This document shows, in pieces, positions 5,421 to 10,449 of a DNA stretch of 10,449 nt (its first letter is position 1; each line of letters opens with the position of its first letter). Position numbers and translations under genes: made by a program. Source of the DNA: JAZDJP01 sp043803805 (GTDB taxonomy: Bacteria > Planctomycetota > JAZDJP01). Location of the stretch: positions 1 through 10,449 of the forward strand of contig JAZDJP010000003.1 in NCBI GenBank assembly GCA_043803805.1, read 5' to 3'. A model generated the notes under the pieces. That model searched no databases. It had not been told where the DNA came from and saw only the letters and a program-made list of their open reading frames with translations.

Positions 5421-7646
5421 ATGGGAACGGTGAATGAATTTCTCAAGAAAGCCCTGTATCGGAAGAGCGGGGTGGAACGGATCGGAATGCGGGGCGGATT
5501 TCCCATTCGGGAGGAGATGGTCGAATACGCGGCGAGGATCCTGCGACGGTGCGAACACACGGAGCTCGTGCTGAAGTTCGCCGTCGCCCATCTGGATCGC
5601 GCGGGCGCCCTCCGGCTGGCGGATTTCGCATCCCGGGAGCTCGATCCAAAAGCGGACAAACCAGGCAAATTGACGCGGGAAAAACTGCGCCGGATGAGCC
5701 CGTGGGAGTTGGGGGACGCCCTCTGGGAACAGTGTAAAGGAGGAACCTTGGCGGTCAGCATCCGTGAAATCTCCGGGTTCGCCGCGGACCTGCTCGAAGC
5801 GAAGGCCCACCGGACGGCGCGGCAGCGGAACGTTGCCCTGCGGACGGGTCTGGCCGAATTCCGGAAGATGTTCCGACTCTCGGAGGATGAGATTCGTCTT
5901 GTGGTGTTTTTCTACGCCGTCTCCCAGTCGCCGAAACTTGAGAATTGTTGCACGACCATAACGCTGAACCGTTTTTTTGAATACCCTGCGGTTGCACTCG
6001 ATCGACCGAGGGCTGTGATCCAGAAACTTCTTTCGGCCGACGGGCGCCTGGCGCGGAGTGGCATCATCCGACGGACCCCTTCCGAGCACCCTCCGATCTG
6101 CCTCGCGGAAGGGATTGTGGACTACCTTGCTGGCGGCGGCGGGTTGCGTCTGGCGGAGCGTTACTTCCGGGAGGGACGCGGGCGATGCTTTCCCGTTTCG
6201 AGCTTCGGCCTTCCCGCGCGCACCATCGGGGTGGTGAAGGCCCTTCTGGCCGCGCCGGGACCGGGGCATATATTGTTTCACGGCGTGGCGGGGAGCGGGA
6301 AAACCGAATTCGCCCGGACCATTGCGGCGGCGGCGGGCCGCCGGGCGTATTACGTCACATTCGGGAAGGACGGCGGGATCCGCGATCGCCAGGCCGCGAT
6401 CGAGGTGGCGGCCAACGCCGTACCCGTGGGGGAGGGGGTGGTCGTGGTGGACGAGGCGGACGGCATTCTTAACAACCAATTCGCGTTTTTCGGGGTGGAG
6501 GCGGTGGGGAAAGGGTGGCTCAATGATTTCCTGGATCGCGGCCCGGCGAAAATGATATGGATCTCGAACGAAACCAACTGGATGGACGAGTCCATCCGGC
6601 GGCGTTTCGCGATGAGCGTCCGGTTCGAGCGTTTCGGCCGACGGGAACGGGAGCGCGTCTGGGGCGAGATCGCCCGGAAAAGCCCGTTCCGGCGTCATCT
6701 CCAGGAGGATATTCTCCGGGATCTCGCGGGACGGTTCAAGGTCGGCGTCGGCGGCGTGGCGGCCGCGGTAAAGGCGCTTCTGGACGTGGTGGGAGGGCAG
6801 GCCACTTCCGGGGAGCGCGTCCGGGAGGCGCTGGAAGAACTCCTTGGCCAGCACGAGCGTCTCACGCGGGGAAATGAGGTCAAATTACTGGCTCCGCTCG
6901 TGAACCGGTACGATCCGGAGATTCTCCACCTGGACGGGGATTTGCCGGACATCATCCGGGCCGTAACGGCGGCCGGGAAACGGACTCCCGGGGACTGGGA
7001 CACGGTCGGCGGCGGGTTGAATCTGCTGTTATGGGGGGTGTCCGGGACGGGGAAGACCGAATTCGCGAAATACCTTGCGCGAGAGGCCGGGATGGACATC
7101 GTGATCCGGCGGGCGTCCGACCTGCTGAACAAGTACGTCGGGGGAACCGAGAAGAATATCCGCGAGGCGTTCGACGAGGCACGCCGGGATCGGGCGATCC
7201 TTCTGGTGGACGAGGCGGATACGTTCTTCATTGACCGGCGGTTTGCCCGGATGTCTTGGGAATCAAGTCAGACGAACGAATTCCTCGCCCAGATGGAAGG
7301 GCACGGAGGGGTACTCGTCTGTGCGACCAACCTGATTGATCGTCTGGACCCGGCGTCGCTCCGGAGGTTCCACTGGAAGGTGGCGTTCCGGCCGCCGACC
7401 CGGGAGGGGCGTCTCGCGCTGTATCGGAAGTATTTTTCCGGTCCGGGAAAGTCGGCAGATCCGGAGGCGGAGGAACGCATCGCCGCGATGGAAAACATCA
7501 CCCCCGGCGATTTCGAGGCCGTCCGGCGAAAATTCTCATTCCTCGCGGGGAAGCCACCCGATCCCGACGTGATTCTGGATGCCCTGGAGAGCGAGTTGAA
7601 ATACCGCGAAGACGGTTGCCGGCACAGGATGGGATTCGGAGGATGA
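5421..7646 (+). CDS. Tandem AAA+ ATPase (741 aa, two AAA modules)
   Basis: An N-terminal helical region of about 250 residues includes FRLSEDEIRLVVFFYAV (151-167), as in Ycf46/SpoVK-type ATPases. Two AAA+ modules follow. Module 1 has Walker A GVAGSGKTE (288-296), Walker B VVVVDEAD (340-347) and candidate arginine fingers in ESIRRRF (about 390-396). Module 2 has Walker A GVSGTGKTE (539-547), a YVGGTEKNI pore-type loop (572-580), Walker B ILLVDEAD (593-600), sensor Asn in CATNLID (about 637) and LRRFHWKVAF (647-656). Both modules keep the residues for ATP binding and hydrolysis. Such proteins form hexamers that remodel or unfold partners. No protease or nuclease domain is attached. The frame is open upstream to 5121, but the ATG at 5421 has GAGAGGG ahead of it and lies downstream of the predicted transcription start. 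It is the only long plus-strand gene and converges with the 7657-8367 gene ten bases away. Confidence 0.9.
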   Translation: MGTVNEFLKKALYRKSGVERIGMRGGFPIREEMVEYAARILRRCEHTELVLKFAVAHLDRAGALRLADFASRELDPKADKPGKLTREKLRRMSPWELGDALWEQCKGGTLAVSIREISGFAADLLEAKAHRTARQRNVALRTGLAEFRKMFRLSEDEIRLVVFFYAVSQSPKLENCCTTITLNRFFEYPAVALDRPRAVIQKLLSADGRLARSGIIRRTPSEHPPICLAEGIVDYLAGGGGLRLAERYFREGRGRCFPVSSFGLPARTIGVVKALLAAPGPGHILFHGVAGSGKTEFARTIAAAAGRRAYYVTFGKDGGIRDRQAAIEVAANAVPVGEGVVVVDEADGILNNQFAFFGVEAVGKGWLNDFLDRGPAKMIWISNETNWMDESIRRRFAMSVRFERFGRRERERVWGEIARKSPFRRHLQEDILRDLAGRFKVGVGGVAAAVKALLDVVGGQATSGERVREALEELLGQHERLTRGNEVKLLAPLVNRYDPEILHLDGDLPDIIRAVTAAGKRTPGDWDTVGGGLNLLLWGVSGTGKTEFAKYLAREAGMDIVIRRASDLLNKYVGGTEKNIREAFDEARRDRAILLVDEADTFFIDRRFARMSWESSQTNEFLAQMEGHGGVLVCATNLIDRLDPASLRRFHWKVAFRPPTREGRLALYRKYFSGPGKSADPEAEERIAAMENITPGDFEAVRRKFSFLAGKPPDPDVILDALESELKYREDGCRHRMGFGG

Positions 7647-7656
7647 GGGAAACGAC

Positions 7657-8367
7657 TTATCCTTGGACACTCCAGTTGCCTTCGATAACCTCAATTTTCC
7701 CATCATCAAGATTGTCTGTAATGGCCAAACAAATCCGAGCATTCTTCTTTTTAAGTTCCGATAATAACTTGATCGAACATTCCCAACTTTTATTTCCGTC
7801 TCGCTTGCACCGTTCATAATACTTCCTTGGAGCCAGCACCATCCCCCATGCACCATTTGCCTTATCCAAGCCAATTTCCGATAAAAATGCATTCATGTTT
7901 GTTTCGTTGGCCCGAAGCATTCGTATTTGGCGAAGATTTTCGACAATCGCGTACCAGACATTTTGATTGGTGTCTTTAACCTCAACCGCAAGGGGGTGCC
8001 ATCGCCCCCCTATATAGGTGATCCCAAACGCGTCCGCAATAAACTGGCCACGTGCCTTCCTTTCCCTGAAATCGCTCGCCAATCTCATATCGCTGTATAT
8101 GCCCAGGAAGGGATACTGCCCGCCCCGCAAAGCAATTGTTTTAAATCCAATACATCCTTTTCTTCCCAACAAAGCCCGTTCATGCTTCTGTTCGCCGCGA
8201 TCCTTTTCACTATTCTTTCGATATCCAAGTTCGACCTTCCAGAACTTCCTCTTCCAACAAGGCTGTATCGGCTCCTGCCACTGTTCGATTACCTCTTTAT
8301 ATTCCCCTGGACTTTTCATCAGTGAAATCCAGGCGTTTGACCAATCAATTAATGATTTCGATTGCAT
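7657..8367 (-). CDS. Putative PD-(D/E)XK-type nuclease (236 aa)
   Basis: Residues 110-150 read ADAFGITYIGG..WHPLAVEVKDT, then VENLRQIRM. The D112...E129-V-K131 spacing and the later Q147 fit a PD-(D/E)XK restriction-endonuclease-like core, here with a long turn between the two acidic residues. The N-terminal 100 residues (IDWSNAWISL, QPCWKRKFWKVELGY, GCIGFKTIALRGGQYPFLG) are unassigned. The C-terminal part (WGMVLAPRKYYER, LSELKKKNARICLAIT) looks like a beta-alpha extension of the same fold. The ATG at 8367 has GGAG six bases upstream and is preferred over a TTG at 8379. By eye it is clearly richer in A+T than the other genes, which points to separate acquisition. Last gene behind the HicB-like gene (81-base gap), convergent with the AAA+ gene. 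Confidence 0.65.
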   Translation of the reverse strand: MQSKSLIDWSNAWISLMKSPGEYKEVIEQWQEPIQPCWKRKFWKVELGYRKNSEKDRGEQKHERALLGRKGCIGFKTIALRGGQYPFLGIYSDMRLASDFRERKARGQFIADAFGITYIGGRWHPLAVEVKDTNQNVWYAIVENLRQIRMLRANETNMNAFLSEIGLDKANGAWGMVLAPRKYYERCKRDGNKSWECSIKLLSELKKKNARICLAITDNLDDGKIEVIEGNWSVQG

Positions 8368-8448
8368 AAATGTCTCCAATGAGAGATTTTTCTGCGCTGG
8401 CTATTGTGCCATGATCTCGAAGGTCTTCAGTATCCAATTCCAACGAAG

Positions 8449-8691
8449 TCAGAAGTTCTCGGGGAATGCGTCCACCTCGATTTTCCGGATGAAACAGTCC
8501 ATCTCCTCGACGTGGGGCTCCCGCGCCTCGAATACCGTCTTCAGGTATGTGTGGATGGCTTCTTCCGCCAGCCCGAGCCCTTCCTCGACCGAGTGGGCGT
8601 CGAAAACCAACCCGGGCAATGCGGGAATGCTCACCGTGAACAGGCCGCCCTGTCGGGTTGTGGCGAATACGACGCTATAGGAGATGTTCAT
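8449..8691 (-). CDS. HicB-like antitoxin-type protein without a HicA partner (80 aa)
   Basis: The 80 residues start MNISYSVVFATTRQGGLFTVSIPALPGLVFDAHSVEEGLGLAEEAIHTYL. The GGLFTVSIPALPG strand pair and the EEGLGLAEEAI helix are the hallmarks of the HicB partial RNase-H-like fold. HicB antitoxins neutralise HicA mRNA interferases, but no HicA-type gene (short, basic, with a GSHxxxR motif) is next to it. The protein also ends without a C-terminal DNA-binding domain. The ATG at 8691 overlaps the TGA of the upstream nuclease gene as ATGA, with GGAG ahead, so translation is probably coupled. The frame is open to 8742, but that start lies inside the nuclease gene without a clear ribosome site. It may be an orphan HicB-fold regulator or accessory of the nuclease. 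Confidence 0.78.
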   Translation of the reverse strand: MNISYSVVFATTRQGGLFTVSIPALPGLVFDAHSVEEGLGLAEEAIHTYLKTVFEAREPHVEEMDCFIRKIEVDAFPENF

Positions 8692-9476
8692 GCTTCTCTC
8701 TCCGTTTCGGTGCGCCCCTTTCCCGTATATGTTTCCCGCCATTCAAGGTAGCGTTTCAATTCCTGCCCCAGCGAACCCGCATGGCAATCCACCATGTCTC
8801 GCCACGTCAACCGACGAACCGAGATGCCCTCCACCATTTCCGGTATTGCGGAAAAGGACTTCAGGGTGCGCCCCACCAGGCAAATCACCGGGTAGCGCGG
8901 TGTCAGGTTCGGGAACCGTCGGAACCATCTGGCACGCATCCCAATCTGATCCACATCCCGATTCACCCCCTGCTTGGCGCCGACGGGTGAATTCCACTTG
9001 GCCTCGCCCAGCAACAACATCTGTTCCGTTTGAATGCCAAAATCGATCTCGGGACCTCGACCTTTCGCCTCCGGCTTCTCCGGGTGGACGAGCCGCCACC
9101 ATAACCATACATGGGCATCACCGCGAACCGGCGGCAATTTCAACCGAGCGACCAGATTTTGAACGACTTGATTCCGGTAGGACGCGGGCGAAGCCGCCAG
9201 TGTCCCGAAGAAACTCCAAGTGACGGCATCCTCGCTGTTAAACGACTGTAGGTCGCAGTAATACCCGAGATGCCTCCGCGCAACCGCATCATCTTCCTCT
9301 GTCGCTCCGCAGAACCGGCCGCTGGCACGCAACTTCTGTACGACGGGAGGCGGCGGCCAAGGATCTGAACTCGTCCGGACCAACCCCTCCATCAGGTTCG
9401 CCAGCACACAAACCCCGCCGCGACTGACGGCAATCTGAACTTTATCTTTCCCATTCCAGTGTGAAATCATGCCCAT
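8688..9476 (-). CDS. PD-(D/E)XK nuclease family protein (262 aa)
   Basis: Core motif residues are GPEIDFGIQ (141-149, with D145), then LLLGEAKW (154-161, with E158 and K160), and a later DVDQIGM with Q177. This is the D...ExK arrangement of PD-(D/E)XK nucleases. Upstream, SFNSEDAVTWSFFGTL (78-92) supplies the helical acidic residue (E82/D83) seen ahead of this core in related restriction-like proteins. The fold is used in restriction, repair and defence nucleases; the target here is unknown. The frame continues to 9608, but the ATG at 9476 has GGAGGG seven bases upstream, and longer starts would run into the lipoprotein gene. It lies 34 bases after the lipoprotein gene and is coupled to the HicB-like gene by a 4-base overlap, so all three probably share one transcript from 10182. 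Confidence 0.78.
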   Translation of the reverse strand: MGMISHWNGKDKVQIAVSRGGVCVLANLMEGLVRTSSDPWPPPPVVQKLRASGRFCGATEEDDAVARRHLGYYCDLQSFNSEDAVTWSFFGTLAASPASYRNQVVQNLVARLKLPPVRGDAHVWLWWRLVHPEKPEAKGRGPEIDFGIQTEQMLLLGEAKWNSPVGAKQGVNRDVDQIGMRARWFRRFPNLTPRYPVICLVGRTLKSFSAIPEMVEGISVRRLTWRDMVDCHAGSLGQELKRYLEWRETYTGKGRTETEREA

Positions 9477-9510
9477 AACACAACCCTCCGTTCTTTGCAT
9501 AAAAATCGTA

Positions 9511-10017
9511 TCACTCCACCACCTTCGTGCTCCCCTTGCTGTTCCTCTTGGACCTCGCCTGTCCGGTAAAATCGGAAATTTGCAGCACGGATCCGTTTGC
9601 AAGATCAATGAACGTCAACGTCCCCTTGACCTGCCCCACAACCAGATCCTTGAAAAAGAGGTGTCTTTTCACCTCATCCGTGCCGCTCACCTCCAAGGTA
9701 TTGACAAGTTTCAAATCCGCGCCTTTCTCATTCATCACGGGAAGGCCCTTGGCCGTTAGAACCTTTTTCATCACGAACGAGTTGACATATTCCACATCGG
9801 TCTTTGAAAGGGCTTTCGTCTCCACAAATACTTTTTTGTCTTTGCATCGGGAGAAATCCACCTTGCCGTAAGCACTCTCCATCGCAGTGCTGAGCGACAA
9901 CTGCTCCACTCGCGGACGAGCCGTTTCCTCCCGTTGCACCGGCGTCACCGTCGAAGAGCATCCCGCCACGCAGAAGACACCCGCCACCATCGCGCCAATC
10001 CATTCAGCGTTTTTCAT
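9511..10017 (-). CDS. Predicted lipoprotein (168 aa)
   Basis: The N-terminus MKNAEWIGAMVAGVFCVAGCSS has a short charged start, a hydrophobic segment and a lipobox VAGC ending at C20, so the mature protein should be lipid-anchored in the envelope. The mature part is soluble, with FSRCKDKKVFVETKALSKTDVEYVNSFVMKKVLTAKGL (a strand-helix pattern) and VGQVKGTLTFIDLANGSVLQISDF, and a basic Ser/Lys tail. That layout resembles small outer-membrane lipoproteins of unknown role, and I assign no family. The ATG at 10017 is chosen because GGAGGT lies six bases ahead and it places the signal peptide at the N-terminus; the open frame extends to 10305 without such a signal. It leads the operon behind operator copy 6 and a leader of about 165 bases. 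A lipoprotein heading a nuclease operon is unusual. Confidence 0.8.
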   Translation of the reverse strand: MKNAEWIGAMVAGVFCVAGCSSTVTPVQREETARPRVEQLSLSTAMESAYGKVDFSRCKDKKVFVETKALSKTDVEYVNSFVMKKVLTAKGLPVMNEKGADLKLVNTLEVSGTDEVKRHLFFKDLVVGQVKGTLTFIDLANGSVLQISDFTGQARSKRNSKGSTKVVE

Positions 10018-10181
10018 CACACGACCTCCAAATGAAAAAATCCGGCGGCATACGGAGAAAAGCCACAAGGCCTTCCTGTACCGCCCCCAGTTCACCGGAC
10101 AGTTGATAAATGATACTCCTGTGGCAACCCTTCGTCTAGTCTCGCCGGAGATCGTGAGGTGCAGTATCCCCCTCCGGCCGC
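10018..10181 (-). other. Long leader of the lipoprotein operon
   Basis: An untranslated stretch of about 165 bases lies between the predicted transcription start (about 10182) and the lipoprotein ATG. GCCACAAGG (10062-10070) and CCTGTGGC (10118-10125) can form a bulged stem. No small reading frame with a good ribosome site and no known RNA class was seen. Confidence 0.3.
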
Positions 10182-10188
10182 ATGCCGA

Positions 10189-10224
10189 ATGATACCGGAG
10201 GGGATCGGACAAATAGCGACTGAC
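10189..10224 (-). promoter_or_regulatory. Shared operator/promoter motif, copy 6
   Basis: Minus strand GTCAGTCGCTATTTGTCCGA (10224-10205). The upstream arm GTCAGTC deviates from GTCGGAC while the downstream arm is intact. TTGTCC is followed by 12 bases and TATCAT (10194-10189). It faces the lipoprotein operon. A 9-bp inverted repeat (CCCCTCCGG 10169-10177, CCGGAGGGG 10195-10203) brackets the -10. Confidence 0.72.
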
Positions 10225-10298
10225 ATCCACCATCCTCAATAAAAATCCCATTTTGCCCAGACTACTTGATGAAACCCGGATGGCAGAAATTCGTGACA

Positions 10299-10332
10299 CG
10301 GACACTATTTGTCCGACCTGCCGCGGTACAGT
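10299..10332 (+). promoter_or_regulatory. Shared operator/promoter motif, copy 7
   Basis: CGGACACTATTTGTCCGAC (10299-10317). TTGTCC (10309-10314) is followed by 12 bases and TACAGT (10327-10332). It faces the gene beginning at 10359 and forms a divergent pair with copy 6, 94 bases away. Confidence 0.75.
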
Positions 10333-10358
10333 AACCCTTTACAGGAAGGACAATTCTC

Positions 10359-10449
10359 ATGCCGCCGACCACAATCCAGTGCCGGTTACTCGATGAAACC
10401 TTCCGCAGGCATGGTGCGTTTAACTTTCTCCGGCAGGATGACAGGGATC
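10359..10449 (+). CDS. Start of an unidentified gene, cut by window edge
   Basis: An ATG at 10359 opens a frame that stays open to the window edge (30 residues, beginning MPPTTIQCRLLDETFRRHG). GGAAGGA lies eight bases upstream, and operator copy 7 predicts transcription from about 10339, giving a leader of about 20 bases like that of the AAA+ gene. The visible part is too short for a family call, so confidence rests on the promoter and ribosome site. Confidence 0.55.
   Translation, partial: MPPTTIQCRLLDETFRRHGAFNFLRQDDRD

Noticed and set aside
5292..6854. A 520-codon open frame on the minus strand
   Set aside because: It lies antisense to the tandem AAA+ gene, has Arg/Pro/His-rich low-information sequence without a domain, and no good ribosome site. 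It follows from high GC in the sense gene.
10263..10400. TACTTGATGAAACC (10263) and TACTCGATGAAACC (10387) as a direct repeat
   Set aside because: 13 of 14 bases match, but the second copy lies in coding sequence, flanks differ, and no further copies were noticed. It may be chance.
1..10449. CRISPR array, tRNA, rRNA or insertion sequence
   Set aside because: No regularly spaced direct repeats, no tRNA-like cloverleaf or rRNA segments, and no transposase motif were seen on either strand.

Overview
The window looks like accessory DNA from a GC-rich bacterium. One secreted lipoprotein with a clear lipobox suggests a Gram-negative cell. No ribosomal, tRNA or phylogenetically informative housekeeping gene is present, so I do not name a phylum. 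I support thirteen genes plus one that is cut off at the right edge. Most lie on the minus strand and most are uncharacterised.

Layout. (1) Positions 1-2263 hold a minus-strand operon: a 69-aa protein, a two-domain protein (HExxH gluzincin peptidase plus a C-terminal region resembling the cytoplasmic domain of the secretion switch protein FlhB/SctU), a cysteine-rich 95-aa protein, and a SprT-like metalloprotease that runs off the left edge. (2) Positions 2338-3194 hold a membrane/zinc-ribbon protein behind a long, strongly folded leader. (3) Positions 3293-4323 hold two minus-strand genes that seem lower in GC and carry integron-cassette-like boundaries. (4) Positions 4384-5324 hold two small conserved-type hypothetical genes, each with its own promoter. 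(5) Positions 5362-7646 hold the only long plus-strand gene, a tandem AAA+ ATPase. (6) Positions 7657-10224 hold a minus-strand cluster: lipoprotein, PD-(D/E)XK nuclease, orphan HicB-like protein, and a second PD-(D/E)XK nuclease-like protein that looks AT-richer. (7) A new plus-strand gene starts at 10359.

The most striking feature is not a gene. Seven transcription units start with the same palindrome, GTCGGAC-7 nt-GTCCGAC with an oriented centre (ryyATTT read toward the gene). It lies 12 nt (once 11 nt) upstream of a -10-like hexamer, usually TAnnnT. Six of the seven spacings are identical, on both strands. This looks like one operator/promoter class that ties the island's units into a single regulon. 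The regulator is not recognisable in this window. The cassette-like genes lack the motif, as expected for later arrivals.

How the genes work together is inference. Shared control suggests coordinated expression of proteolysis, AAA+ remodelling, nuclease and envelope functions, as in a mobile or defence-type island, but no known named system is reconstituted here.
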